Source: Bedellia somnulentella (taxonomy: Eukaryota; Arthropoda; Insecta; Lepidoptera; Bedelliidae). From it: a stretch of 64,000 nucleotides of DNA. The stretch spans positions 15,128,001 to 15,192,000 of the forward strand of contig OY755187.1 of NCBI GenBank assembly GCA_963576735.1, in the 5' to 3' direction. The position numbers and the translations under genes were made by a program. A model generated the notes under the pieces. That model saw only the letters and a program-made list of their open reading frames with translations, ran no database searches and was not told the origin of the DNA. This document shows positions 10,638 to 22,274 of the stretch, one piece after another; the first letter of the stretch is position 1, and each line of letters starts with the position of its first letter.

Positions 10638-12159
10638 TAATGGTTGGATTTAATAAAAGAATTAATTCTTGTAAAATAGAAGCAGCGTTGGACGGTGAAA
10701 AGTGTGTATTCTGTGTCAGAAGTGTTTTTATAAGAGTTATAATTATCTCAATAGTTGTTTTATCTGTTTTATTATGTGAAACTTTTTCATTTTGTGTATT
10801 AAATCCACAACCATTGGATAAAACTGGTATTTGGTTTTCTTTTAGTATAGCTTCATGAGCAGCCTTATCATACCCACTATATGATTTAGGGGGAGTGCGA
10901 GGTTTCAAAAATACTGTCTTTTTGTATGAAATTGGTAAAGAAGAATTATTATTTAATGATTGATGTGATGTATGATGTGAATCATGACCTAAATTATATA
11001 TTTTACTTGCAGGTGCAGCAGAGAGAACATCAGCATAAGATTTGTTTACTTGCGGATGTAGTTTCTGTGCTTCAGCATAGGAAATGCAACTATTTGCCAT
11101 AGAAACTTTAATTGCTTTTTGTCGCTCAAATTCTGGACACTTTCTGTTGGTGGCAAAATGAGAGCCTTTACATATGAAGCACTTTGCTTCATCTTCATCT
11201 ACCTCACAAGTATAACCTAAATGTTCTCCACCACATTTAAAGCAATGAGGTTTTGATCTACATTGCATTCTAACGTGACCATACCGACAACAGTTGTAGC
11301 ATTGAATAGTAGGGTAAATATATAATTCTACTGGTAATGCATTATAACAGATATAAATGCGTTTAGGTAGTACCTGCCCATCAAACGTCAACACAACAGA
11401 ACCTGTATTTATAAATTTAGTTTCACCTTCAATTAAGCTTTTACGCCTAATTCTTCTTAGTTTTATAATTTTACCACAACCTATTGGGACTTTTATACTT
11501 TCTAGAATTTCATCATCAGACCACTCCTGTGGTATGCCTCTAACAATTCCTAGACGAGTAACATGGAAAGTGGGAATGTATGCTTTATATAATGATGATT
11601 TAATTACCTCGCTTGTAATGAAAGAATTGGCACCATCACCAGACTCAAATGCAACAGATATTTTATTGCGACCTATTCTTTTTAAACTTCCATTTATGAT
11701 ACTTTTAATATTTTGTGCTCTTAAAAATTTTCCAAATGTCATTGGATGAAGAAATGTATTTTGATCTGGACTACCTTCCCTTTGAACATGCACAATAAAA
11801 GGGCCCACATCATCCTTGTCATATGTATTTCGACCTAACCTTGGCTTAGTTACTGTTGATTGAATTGAATCAGTGGGAGCTATTAATTTAGTGTCATTAA
11901 TTGGGGTAGGATCTGTTTCAGAAATGCATTTGCAATCAGATTCTTTAATGTTGGCTGAGTTTTTACTTCGCCTTTTTTTATTACAATGACGACATACACG
12001 GCTACCATGGGCTCGTTTACGAGATCTATTTAAATTTATTGAATTTATGGACCCTTCTGTGTCCATACCAGATTCATCATTATTTGTGTTTGTAATAATG
12101 ACATTATAAGCCACATCCTGAGAGCAGGACGTTCCCCCAGGATCTTCTGGGGGTTCCAT
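10579..12159 (-). CDS. LINE ORF1: nucleic-acid-binding gag-like protein
   Basis: A 526-residue protein expected to coat the element RNA. The N-terminal 130 residues are polar and low-complexity. A conserved middle region (about 120-260) resembles the RNA-recognition-like core of I-type ORF1 proteins. Three CCHC zinc knuckles follow at about 285-338: CYNCCRYGHVRMQC, CFKCGGEHLGYTC and CFICKGSHFATNRKC. A conserved CPEFERQKAIK and a SYADVLS motif come next. The C-terminal third is polar. The ATG at 12157-12159 lies 190 nt inside the element end. The frame is intact and overlaps ORF2 by 59 nt. Confidence 0.93.
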   Translation of the reverse strand: MEPPEDPGGTSCSQDVAYNVIITNTNNDESGMDTEGSINSINLNRSRKRAHGSRVCRHCNKKRRSKNSANIKESDCKCISETDPTPINDTKLIAPTDSIQSTVTKPRLGRNTYDKDDVGPFIVHVQREGSPDQNTFLHPMTFGKFLRAQNIKSIINGSLKRIGRNKISVAFESGDGANSFITSEVIKSSLYKAYIPTFHVTRLGIVRGIPQEWSDDEILESIKVPIGCGKIIKLRRIRRKSLIEGETKFINTGSVVLTFDGQVLPKRIYICYNALPVELYIYPTIQCYNCCRYGHVRMQCRSKPHCFKCGGEHLGYTCEVDEDEAKCFICKGSHFATNRKCPEFERQKAIKVSMANSCISYAEAQKLHPQVNKSYADVLSAAPASKIYNLGHDSHHTSHQSLNNNSSLPISYKKTVFLKPRTPPKSYSGYDKAAHEAILKENQIPVLSNGCGFNTQNEKVSHNKTDKTTIEIIITLIKTLLTQNTHFSPSNAASILQELILLLNPTINGSTSSSERDTVELPQRKF

Positions 12160-12349
12160 ATCAAAAATGTATTAAAAACTTACCAACTATTCAGCTACAC
12201 TACTATAAATATGTAATACACAAATATTTACAAAAATTAACAAATCTTATCCGTTAAAAGTTACTGAAACTAATATTTAAAATTAAATTTAAATAAATTG
12301 GAAAAAAGTTGCTCCCGCTTCTTTTGAAGTTTCCCGCCTCTCTTTTTTC

Positions 12350-12361
12350 TGTGGTATAATT
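12350..12361. repeat. target-site duplication of the I-like LINE, right copy
   Basis: TGTGGTATAATT is identical to 6731-6742 and fixes the 5' end of the LINE at 12349. Confidence 0.9.
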
Positions 12362-14017
12362 AGCGACTAGTTCGGTCTCGTTAAGTTGTTTTTGTATAAA
12401 TTCATCGATACAATATGTCAATGTCACTTTATAAAGGTGCATTGTATCCGGCCAGAGTCTGTAAGTTTACTACCGACCTCGTCCTTATTTCGCGCTGTTA
12501 TTTGAGCAAGTGCTAATCTGTGTCAGTCTGCTATTGGTTCTGTGGCGCACTAAAAAAAATAGGTTTATTTTTTACGATTTTTACGATTTGTTTGGTGCGA
12601 TTTTGTTTGTTGTGGGAGCGGTACATAGAGATCTTTAAACTAAATAGAGCGGAAACCAAACATAGTTAAGTACAAAAATTGCTGTAAAAATTTGCTACAA
12701 ATGAATTGTTGTAACTAATTCCTACACCCTGATTGGTTATTTCAATGTTTTGACCTTTGTTGGTCATACACACATACATTTGCTTTGCTATGTCAGTGCC
12801 AATATGGTGACAATAAACTGAACCCCTCACGGAAAATGACATTCTTCGATTCGTCTCTATTTATTAAGTTCTCTGTGGATGGTCGCTAGGGAGTTTTAAG
12901 TCATTGTTGGGGGGTGTAGTTAGGAAACCATCATCAAGCATGCTTTATTTTATTACCTTCCTACCTCTCAATTTCTAAATGCTACACACTTTTATACACA
13001 CTCACGGTTTAACTCCCTAGAAGTGTCACCGTTTAACTGAGTCACTTTTGGAAGTTGAGAGAGGATAAGATGGCAAAATAAAGGAGGAAGGTTCTTTAAA
13101 AAGTTTTCATAGATTTGAGTACTTAATTGGTTTAGTCCTAGATATTATTAAGTTAGGTGTAAGAATAGGAAAGTATAGAGATGGAACCGTCATAGTCCAT
13201 GAAATCAAATCCAGAAAATTGATTTCAAGCTGGTTTACGTCAATTTGTATATTTTTTTTAAATAAAAATTGTGTTTTTACTATTACTGCGAAATTATTAA
13301 TAAAAAAGTAATTCTTAATTTTTATTATTAAAAAAAACAAATGTTTTTAAAACTTCGTCTTAACCTAGTTAGTTATTTAAAATACAGAAATATAACATTT
13401 TCTTGTTTCTGAGCTAATAGGTATACCTGCATTTCAAGCAACAATAAACAGAAAATGCTTGAACTATCAGTTCTTATATAATGGCATTGGTAGTGTATAA
13501 AATTTAATTATTGAAATAAATCATTATTATTATCAATCAGTTCGACAGTATCTTTGTAAGTCTTCCAAAGTACAGGGTATTTTCTCCCCAACCACTCATG
13601 AGTAAATTGTCCTCACTCATAGTTCGGAGCAAATATAACCCGCGGGTCAGTAACCTCGGTAACTCTGATTAATTGGGCTTTGAACTTGGGCAATTTATTT
13701 TCATCGTGTTACTAACCGGTGCTTTAGAATTTTGAGTAAAAATATGTCTTTTGTTTTAAATCAGAGACGCTACCAAGTCGTTTATCGAACAAAATTATTT
13801 TTCCTCTTAAGTTTGGAACTCGGGTTGCGAATTCGTTTTCCGAATATATTCTTTTATCTTATGGGATATATTGTGATGGTGCCACTTGATATAAAAGATG
13901 CTTTTCGTTAGTGAATAATATATTTAAAATAGTTTCAAATATTTTGAAATAAATATTTTGATGTAAGATTTCAAATATACTTTTGAGGCATGCTAATACC
14001 CGTATTTATACTAACGG
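12362..14017. other. non-coding stretch with two SINE B remnants
   Basis: A less AT-rich patch at 12440-12600, with two ATTGG (CCAAT) boxes nearby, could be a promoter but has no associated exon. At 12880-12990 (+) and 13005-13095 (-) lie head-to-head remnants of SINE B, recognised by GTGTAGTTAGGAAACCATCA and CACTTTTGGAAGTTGAG. The rest is AT-rich. Confidence 0.4.
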
Positions 14018-14225
14018 CTATGAATTCCAAACAGGAGTAGCTAGAGCTTCAGAATTAGAATTACTCTGCCACTATTTGAAGCTGACTTGGGAAAATAATA
14101 ATAAAGGATAGTTAAAGTTAAAGAGAGATGGTTTGGGTCTCAAGTTACATCGCCCACCAAACTGAGTAACTTTTTAATACACCCATTGGAAGTAATGGAT
14201 TAATAATATTCGAAGCCGACACAAC
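14018..14225 (-). repeat. SINE B, degenerate full-length copy
   Basis: On the + strand CTATGAATTCC, GTAGCTAGAGCTTCAGAATT, TGGGTCTCAAG and GAAGCCGACACAACAC appear in the order expected for the reverse complement of B. Confidence 0.55.
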
Positions 14226-14653
14226 ACTTAATTTCAAAGTATTTTACATGTTTGCAGATATAAAATTATTAACCGTGATGTGACTGAACCTGAATTTTAG
14301 TCTACCATTAACTGAATCTAATTACATGCAATTAAAACAAACATAAATTATGCCAAAATTAATCTTTATATGAACAGTAAACATACCGCTATTTTAGCAC
14401 TTGCGTAAATCTATATTTAAAGCAGACATAAACTTTAGAGGGATCACTTTTAGTGATAAGACCGTCTGTACCTCATAGTAAAAGTGTATTATTTTTAGTA
14501 AATATTTCATAGTGTGCAATAAAGAGTTATTTTATTCAATTCTATTCTAAAGCTGTAAGGTCTATATTCCCGCGTTTATTTTGAAACGTATTTCAAAAAC
14601 TACACGATAAGAATCGTAGTAATGGATGCGTAACATTTGTTCTTATTTAAAAA

Positions 14654-15474
14654 CTAGTGGATCGTCCCAGCTTCGCACGGGTAGCGTTGTTTTTTTAAAT
14701 ATCTGAGGTTTCTTTCTTCAGTCACTGCTCAAGCATTGTGAAATTCAGCGTAATGTTTTCAATTTATTAAATTCATAGCACTCCCGTTGTTAACAGTGTA
14801 GTTTGGTGATTATGAATGCGCTTTAATGAACGGTTCAGTATTTCCGTTTAATAGCAAATTTTGGAATAAAACGCCATGAAGTATTTATAACAATCTAAAA
14901 AATAGTCAATACGTTATGAAGGATGCAACTACTGGCGCCATCTAGTATGTTATATGTAAATTAGTAAAGATTTGGTTTCGATCACGGGCGCGATGGCTTA
15001 TATTATGTATAATTTTGGTATTTGTCTACCGATTTCTATGATTCTTTTTTTATTGAATAGGTAATAATGTTACCTTTTTTAAATTAGGGATGAGTGAGAG
15101 GTTTACAAACGTAAGAGTAAATAAATATAATCAGGATGTTCCGAACTGCTAAGCTATCAGGAATTACACGTGTTATTGTGAGTCAACCATAAAAGATAGA
15201 CATATACTGTTGAGGATTTTTTTTTAGATAATTTTATGAATAATATTTCCGCCACACATGATTTCTATGTAAGTTTAACCATTAAGGCTGCACACGCGAC
15301 GGAAGCTTAAAAAATGGAGTAACTTCTCCCGTTTTCCCCAAATTTCCCAAAATTCCCCTTTATTTCTCTGCTGGAAAGTATACAAAAACCTGCGCAGGAG
15401 TATGAAAAATAATTGTACCAAGTTTCGTTAAAATCCGTCGAGTAGTTTTTGTTTCCATAAGGAACATACAAACC

Positions 15475-15524
<50 letters not shown>

Positions 15525-15643
15525 AATTTTACTGATTGCATTTTTGGCATCAGTATCGATCCCTAATCACCACGTGATAGTTATTTTGAAAATATATTTC
15601 ATGTACAGAATTGACCTCTCTACAGATTTATTATAAGTATAGA
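14654..15643 (-). mobile_element. Helitron-like element D, copy 1
   Basis: On the - strand it reads A|TCTATACTTATAATAAATC to CCCGTGCGAAGCTGGGACG, ATCCACTAG|T. The 5' TC, the 3' hairpin (CCC-GC/GC-GGG around TTC) before CTAG, and insertion between A and T without duplication fit a non-autonomous Helitron. It is about 990 bp and non-coding, with an internal (CAGA)n run at 15476-15522. Three further copies are at 21324, 47593 and 49353, all in the same orientation and highly similar. Lepidopteran non-autonomous elements with a hitchhiking (GTCY)n tract are known; this family fits that description. Confidence 0.75.
15476..15522. repeat. (CAGA)n microsatellite inside Helitron-like D
   Basis: About 12 units. 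The four copies of element D carry different lengths at the same internal position (about 22-51 bp), showing slippage after or during amplification. Confidence 0.9.
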
Positions 15644-16029
15644 TATGTCTCAGTTCTTATTAAAGTGGAGTAGAGTTGAAATTGCAATGTAAATATATTT
15701 AGGTCTTGCAGCTTAGTGTTGGTTTCATACGTGATATGTTTATGGAATCAAAAGTGATTTTGGCGCGATAATGTATGTGTATTTAGTACACGTGAAAGTT
15801 GGCTCGTTTTTATTGGCCAAACGTTAAAGAGTGGCCAATAACAGTCCAAAAAGTTTCAATACGTTGGCACGGATTACCTATGTCATATTCATTACCGTGT
15901 TAACTAAAAATTCAAGAAATTGGTGTGTGTTGTAGAATAATTTAAATTGACAATGGATTTTTTAATCTTATTTATAAACATACGGTACCTTAAACTGTCC
16001 TAAAAAATTACATACACATAAACACCGAT
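15644..16029. other. non-coding stretch
   Basis: No repeat match or open frame could be supported. Confidence 0.4.
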
Positions 16030-16180
16030 ATGAAAGATTGATGAATGAACCATCAATAGTCTCGGCCTACCCCAATGGAATCTAATGGAGCGATATATAC
16101 TTATACTATTAATTCCCTTAAGTGAATGCAGAAACTATCGATATGCACCTTGCAAGACCATGGCGAACCTATCTCGTTTA
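16030..16180. repeat. family C fragments, head to head
   Basis: A + fragment (CTCGGCCTACCCCAATGG, 16060-16100) is followed by a - fragment (GCAGAAACTATCGATATGCA, 16125-16150). Both are 3' ends of the C family. Confidence 0.45.
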
Positions 16181-16361
16181 AAGATCATTATATAGGTACG
16201 TACAAATGACTTTATCGCACAAAAGACTACTAAGAAGAAGAAAATTTCTTTTGAAATACTGGCTACCCTTAAAATCTTTTAATTCAACATTAAGAGATTT
16301 AGCGTCCTTTTTTATGCACACGATTTTGATATTCTGCCGAACTCCTATGTCATACTAAGTA

Positions 16362-16597
16362 TGCTGTGTAGTGTCGGTTTAGAATCGCACTACCCCATTT
16401 CTACCTGTGGGTGATCGTAAGAGGCGACTAAGGGTCAAGAGCCTTTTAGGTGATTTTTAAACAATGTGGTTGGAGACCCGTCACCAGCAATTACTTATTA
16501 TTACCATCTTTTCCCCACTCAACTTCTAAAAGTGGCTGAGGAACTACACATTCCAAAGCACTGGCTGGATTTGTATACGTGAGTAAATGTATGTATG
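16362..16597 (+). mobile_element. SINE B copy
   Basis: The body is complete from GCTGTGTAGTGTCGGTTTAG to GTGAGTAAATGTATGTATG. A short deletion removes the CCCGTTAAGG part near the end. No clear target duplication was found. Confidence 0.65.
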
Positions 16598-16936
16598 TCC
16601 CAAGTTGGGAGGCGTCAGATTAAATACGTCTAAACAAGGCATTCTATAAGTCCTATTATAGATAAATATCAATACAAAAGCTATATTTGTAAGTCTCTCA
16701 GCAAGTTACACAACGAAAGTCACTTGTCGTATTTATAAACGCCCACCGTCTGCCCACGCCTTTGTTTATGTTTGGTGTGAAGTTGTGCTATATTATTCAT
16801 ACACTTACACAATTATAAGAAGCGAGAATCGATAGACGATTTATTTTATTTCAAAATATTGACTACATTTGTGCACCATAGGTTATGAGTTCGATCCCTA
16901 TTAAAGGCAAATAATTCATACATATGTGTAAATAAA

Positions 16937-17151
16937 CTAGCTGAACCGGCAACCGTTGTTTCGCCATATACATTATTTGTAGGGAATTTCCTTTAAACAG
17001 TCCTTCCTTAGTCCTTAAATAGTTATGAACCTATTCTCAGACCTACTAATTGTGTATGCAAAATTTCATTTATATTGGTTCCGCCGATTCTGAAGAGTTC
17101 GGTGGCAAACACTCAGACACGTGAATTTTATATATCACATGTTAGTATAGA
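16937..17151 (-). mobile_element. short Helitron-like element
   Basis: On the - strand the element runs A|TCTATACTAACATG to CGGTTCAGCTAG|T, about 215 bp, with the TC/CTAG ends and A/T flanks. Confidence 0.5.
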
Positions 17152-17157
17152 TGATAT

Positions 17158-17250
17158 GAGGAAGCCAGAACATAGCTAGAGCTTTAGTATTGGGAATTCC
17201 TAAGCCGATATTGGAAGCGGGGAAAAGATTGTAGATTAAATTATTATTAT
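17158..17250 (-). repeat. SINE B fragment (3' part)
   Basis: GCTAGAGCTTTAG, GGAATTCCTAAGCCGA and GGGGAAAAGATTGTAGA match the reverse complement of the B 3' half. Confidence 0.45.
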
Positions 17251-17267
17251 TGAAGGCTATACGTATG

Positions 17268-17643
17268 ATGTATGATGATTATGAACAACGACATGATAGT
17301 CCAGTGGGTAGAACACCCGCCCGAAAACAGAAGGGTTCCAATCCTGGGTTGGGCCTACACCAATTTGTCTTTTCTAAATTCATATGTGTGGTTAATTTAT
17401 CATGGTTGTAAACGGTGAGGGAAAACATCGTGAGGAAACCCACATGGCTGAGTTTTACTTGTCATGTGACAGTGTATTCGTACAAAACGGCGATAGGCCT
17501 GCCCCCTATCACGTGAGTACACTGTCCATGCAAAACGTGGGTACTCTGAACACCGGGTGACAAAGTCATGTGATGTTCAGAAGTATTAGTACCTCTGCCA
17601 ACCCCTTCGGAGATATTCGTCGTAAACGTTTATGTTATGTTAT
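17268..17643 (+). mobile_element. SINE A (tRNA-derived), full copy
   Basis: The A-box-like GATAGTCCAGTGGGTAGA and B-box-like GGGTTCCAATCCTGGG come first. The conserved body (TGAGGGAAAACATCGTGAGG, GCGATAGGCCTGCCCCCTAT) and a TTATGTTATG tail follow. GCTATACGTATG at 17256-17267 and 17644-17655 is a perfect 12-bp target duplication. About 20 extra bases precede the tRNA-like head. Confidence 0.8.
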
Positions 17644-18134
17644 GCTATACGTATGTAAAGTTTTGTAACTTAGTTTCTCTTGATTTGATTGAGATTTTAT
17701 CCAGTTACTCAGTTAAATAAATAAATAAACACTCCTTTGAACTCCTCTCTAATCTTACTTGTCTGGCCAATCTAAATGACTTCTCTTACATAGAAAGACT
17801 CTATCGTGTTCTGTAGTCGATGGTCGCCAATGTGAAGGAAAAGGGAAGATCTTCCGCCAAGCGTTGGTGTGCCTGTGGATCACATCTAACTGTATAACGT
17901 CGTGTAACGTGTTGGAACTTCTATATATGCTAAGTATTTTACAAACTTCGATACCGCGATGTAGGATTTGTACGGCGAGTCTTGATGACGAGTGTGACGT
18001 ATATTGCTTGGTTTCGTGTTGGTGTGGAATGTGATTTTTCTTGCACTGTCAGCGTTTCTAAGTAGTGCGCGTCATTGTGTATTGATAACGCGTCGTTACA
18101 GTTTCTTTGTCTTTAAGGGCTTATCTTCGGAAAT

Positions 18135-18390
18135 ACTAAATGGATTTTTGGACGTTGATAGGAGACAAATAAAGTATCGTTGGTGATGGGTCTCCAACCG
18201 CATTATCCAAAAACCACTTAAAAAGCCCCATACCCTTAGTTGCCTCTTACGACAGAAAGGGGAAGTGACATTCTAAGCCGGCACTACACGGCAAAGTCGG
18301 CAACACACTTGTATCAACTTCCAAATGTGTGACTTGAGCTCTGGCTGCCCCGTTTTTGGGATATATGGCCGTGAGAATATGTATGTATGT
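18135..18390. mobile_element. SINE B copy with inverted 5' part
   Basis: 18135-18296 reads as the reverse complement of the B body and head, ending GCCGGCACTACACGGCAAAG. It is followed directly by the + strand B 3' end (CAACTTCCAAATGTG to GCCGTGAGAATATGTATG). Antisense internal-to-5' sequence joined to the sense 3' end is the layout produced by twin priming. Confidence 0.6.
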
Positions 18391-18949
18391 AATAATTAAG
18401 TCTTCCCGTGACCATGATAACTGAAAAGTTTTCGAAACGTCGGGCTTTAAAAATAATGTAATAACACGCGATTAAAATATCCGAAAATCAATAGTTGTTT
18501 GAATTATAATGCGCAATCGTGAAAATCTTAGAAAATACTATGTATGTATGTACTTAATCGATAATGAAATTTCGGCGGTGAACTAGTGTCTTATACAGTG
18601 AAACTTGAAGTGGGTCGCGTATTTCCAAACCTGTGTTCGCGACACTAACGCAAGTTGTATTTTGCACTAACGCGCCAATCATGCTCTATTGTATTCTTAC
18701 TCATGAATTATATTGATAAGTTCTATTCAAATCGTTTTATGTTACATTTTGAGGCAGCTGTTACTTGTTATGTTTATCCTAACTTGGATTTGCTATTAAA
18801 CTTACATATATATTTTAGCGAATTGAAATAGAGACTTTTATGAAATTTAAAAACGAGTATGTTTAATGTTTATTTGATTTTTTGAAGTAATCTGTCAAAT
18901 TTTTCTTTATTTTATTTTGGTTCTCAGATGATCCCATTATATCTACTTT
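18391..18949. other. non-coding stretch
   Basis: AT-rich, with a short TATGTATG run at 18540 and no supported feature. Confidence 0.4.
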
Positions 18950-19135
18950 TTTAATTATTTTTTTTAGTAACGGAATTTGCAAATGGATGTTGAGTTTCCT
19001 TTTCGTTGCCAGACTTTTTTTATTAATTAGTATGTTGTTTTGCGTGTATACTACTTAACTGTACTTTTTATTTAGTGAATGTTGTATTTTTGAAAGCAGC
19101 GAATAAATATTTTCTTTCTTTCTTTATTAAATTTG
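18950..19135 (+). repeat. LINE 3' end with (TTTC)n tail
   Basis: The end GCGAATAAATATTTTC(TTTC)n matches, in reverse, the left end of the insertion at 23497. It therefore marks a repeated LINE family with this tail. Confidence 0.5.
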
Positions 19136-19636
19136 AGAGTTTGGAAATATGACAGTTAAATTCATTACTCGTTATATAAGATTAATATTCTAGAAATGAA
19201 ATATCCGTCTTTTCAATTTTAATGGGCCATATGTACTCGTACCTTCCGTCGTTAATAACGTCGTCACACGAATACACGGGGAATTAATAAAGAATCGTCT
19301 ACGAATTTACATTACTAGAGATATTTCCTGAGGTGTCACCCACAATAGACATAGTTAAATAACATAGCACAATACCCTCATAACAATTAAAATAAGATAT
19401 GCAACAATTACAGGCCTATATCGCGTCTAATTGTTTTCAATGTGCATTTATATCATGACTGGCTTTTTGCTGTATAGTGTACGTTTGTTAACATTCTCTG
19501 CAATGTAAACGGCAATTACAAACAAGCTAACTATTCTGTCAATACGTACGAAATATTGCATATGAGTTCCCGTTGCGATAGGCAGAGACTATCTATGGCC
19601 TTAGTGTAGTGAAGATTTCTACGTTACATACAAGCT
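19136..19636. other. non-coding stretch with a family C fragment
   Basis: A - strand C fragment lies at 19562-19600 (GATAGGCAGAGACTATCTAT). Nothing else is recognised. Confidence 0.4.
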
Positions 19637-20072
19637 CATGGTTATTAATCCCAAACCGGGGTTACCAGAACTTCAGAATGAGAAATTTCTTAGCTACTCA
19701 TGGAAGTAGTTTGGGGCGGAGATGGCTGGGTCTGGAGCCACACAGCTTAACAACCTCTGATAAATTTCCTTTCTTTCTGATAAGTTTACTTTATTTGGTG
19801 TCGACTGCACCTGAACTAAGTACAGCTATTGGTTATTATGAATCTATGGATTGGAATTTATACATTTAAAAAAGTTTAATAATATAAAAATATTACAACA
19901 TTTACAATTATTAATATTCGTAGAATTGCCAATTATAACAATTATAAGATTCTCTAATCCAATTAAAGTATACTATTGATGTGGTGTGATGATGTTATCT
20001 TAATCGCTACGTCTGCCACCCTCAGCAAGAAATGGGGTAGTGGCGGTAGTGCTATTCTACGTCGACACTACA
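19637..20072 (-). repeat. SINE B split by a 270-bp insertion
   Basis: The 3' half lies at 19637-19750 (TTACCAGAACTTCAGAATGA) and the head at 20018-20072 (AAATGGGGTAGTGGCGGTAG, GTCGACACTACACAG). The intervening AT-rich segment is unidentified. Confidence 0.45.
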
Positions 20073-21323
20073 CAGTTAATTTCTTAGTTAGTCTCAGGAA
20101 ATATTTCGTATGGTTAAGTTTATGTTTTAAGTGTTTAACTTATATTAAGTTTAAGATGCGGTTAGGCAACAAATATTAAAAATAATGTATTGCTTGGAAA
20201 TGGAGAATTCGTCATAGGTAGTGTTTTTTACTATTCGTAGTAAAACGATTCACTAGCACATACATTTATGAATGACTGCCAGTTAAACGTGAAAATGTTT
20301 TCCTTAGTAACTATCAAAACGTGAAACGACACAAGCGACGTTGCCGCTCTTCCAATCACAAGACAAAGATGTCACTTAACGGTACTCTATGTATCTCATT
20401 GATCGATCTTTGTAGATCACGGAAATGCGACGTTGCCGACTCGTGCGCGTGTCAAAGGTCGGGGATCCCACGTATTGTTTGTTTCTTAATTTGATTAGGT
20501 ACCGTTTTATGGGATTATTGTGGATTTTGGACATAGCTTGTCATTTAAACAGTTATTGATGTTGTAGTGTTCGGTTTATAAACAGCATTTTTAGGGTTCC
20601 GTGCTTCATATGATCAAAACGGAACTCTTTCGTTTCAAGTAAAAAAAATAACAATATTCTTAAGTATATAGACCTCTAAACCTCATAAACACTAAAGCCT
20701 TAAAGAATCACAGTTCAAAATTAAAGTTAAAAAATATATTAAACGTTTATGAATGAAACTGAATGAAAGTGTACGGAATTCTGAATGACCAAGCCGATTT
20801 ACACTTGTCCGCTTTTAATATTTGTTCTATAAGATTGCAATATAAAATTAATTAAATTTTATGTTCCTAAATGCACATAATCTCCGCTATAAATCCCTAA
20901 AAGGGGCAGCCAAATCTTCAGAATCAGAATTTCCTCATTTTATGTTTCAAAGTATTAGCTGAAAAAGTATAAATGCCTGATTACCAGGTTTCCTTGTTTT
21001 TTTCTCGTTTTATTCATATGTTTCATATTTTTACAGTATTATAAATAGCTTATAAAATTCGTTTGATATTGTATGTATTTTTTTACGTACCGGTTGCCTT
21101 TTTACCAGCACCGGATATATCGCAGCCCGATCTTGTGAATTCTGATTATTTTACAATTCACATAATGTATAATTTTATCGAAATAATATCATTAATGAAA
21201 AATATACTTATATTTACAATGCAATTTACAACTTATTTACTAACTTATTTACCTCTATATTGTATACTTTTGTCTGTAAATCTTCCTAAGAAAATAAAAT
21301 AAATAAATAAATAAATAAATAAA
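20073..21323. other. non-coding stretch
   Basis: A GC-richer patch lies at 20330-20470. A small - strand SINE B fragment lies at 20888-20935 (CTATAAATCCCTAAAAGGGG). No exon pair was found. Confidence 0.4.
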
Positions 21324-22274
21324 CTAGTGAATCGTCCCAGCTTCGCACGGGTAGCGTTGTTTTTTTAAATATCTGAGGTTTCTTTCTTCAGTCACTGCTC
21401 AAGCATTGTGAAATTCAGCGCAATGTTTTCAATTTATTAAATTTATAGCACTCCCTAAACAGTGTAGTTTGGTGATTTTGAATAAGCTTTAATGAACGGT
21501 TCAGTTTTTCCGTTTAATAGCAAATTTTGGAATAAAACGCTATGAAGTATTTATAACAATCTAAAAAATAAATCATTACGTGTTGTAGGATGCAACTACT
21601 GGCGCCATCTAGTATTTTATAAGTAAATTAGTAACGATTCGGTTTTGGTCACGGGCGCGATGGCTTATTTTATGTATAATTTCGGTGTTTCTCTACCGAT
21701 TTCTATGATTCTTTTTTTATTGAATAGGTAATGATGTTACCTTATTGAAATTAGGGATGAGTGAGAGGTTTACAAACGTAAGAGTAAACAAATACAATCA
21801 GAATGTTCCGAACTGCTAAGCTATCAGGAATTACACGTTTTATTGTGAGTCAACTGTAAAAGATAGACATAAACTGTTGAGGATTTTTTTTAGATAATTT
21901 TATGAAGAATATTTCCGTGATACATGATTTCTATGTAAGTTTAACCATTAAGGCTGCACACGCGACGGAAGCTTAAAAAATGGAGTAACTTCTCCCGTTT
22001 TCCCAAAATTCCCCTTTACTACTCTGCTGGAAAGTATACAAAACCTGCCTATGAGTATGTAGAATAATTGTACCAAGTTTTGTTAAAATCCGTCGAGTAG
22101 TTTTTGTTTCCATAAGGAACATACAAACCGACAGACAGACAGACAGACAGACAAAAATTTTACTGATTGCATTTTTGGCATCAGTATCGATCCCTAATCA
22201 CCACCTGATAGTTATTTTGAAAATATATTTCATGTACAGAATTGACCTCTCTACAGATTTATTATAAGTATAGA
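21324..22274 (-). mobile_element. Helitron-like element D, copy 2
   Basis: Same ends as copy 1 (CTAG at 21324, TC at 22274 on the - strand) with A/T flanks, and the shortest (CAGA)n run. It is inserted directly after an (AAAT)n tract. Confidence 0.75.

Larger units (their letters stand above)
6743..12349 (-). mobile_element. full-length I-like non-LTR retrotransposon
   Basis: This is a complete LINE of about 5.6 kb in - orientation. In order it has a 190-bp 5' UTR (12160-12349), ORF1 (gag-like), ORF2 (endonuclease, RT, RNase H, Cys-His), a short 3' UTR and a poly(A) tail seen as 27 T on the + strand (6741-6767). A perfect 12-bp duplication brackets it. Both ORFs are open with the catalytic residues present, so this may be a recent, possibly competent copy. 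An RNase H domain plus a three-knuckle ORF1 indicates the I superfamily (I/Nimb-like). The poly(A) tail differs from the TAA-repeat tail of the Drosophila I factor. GC content is not unusual for the window. Confidence 0.93.

Noticed and set aside
7945..11749. + strand ORFs of 60-130 codons
   Set aside because: Antisense shadows of the LINE ORF1 and ORF2.
15476..15522. Regular CAGA repeats as a CRISPR-like array
   Set aside because: Pure 4-bp microsatellite without spacers, at the same internal position in four copies of a transposon.
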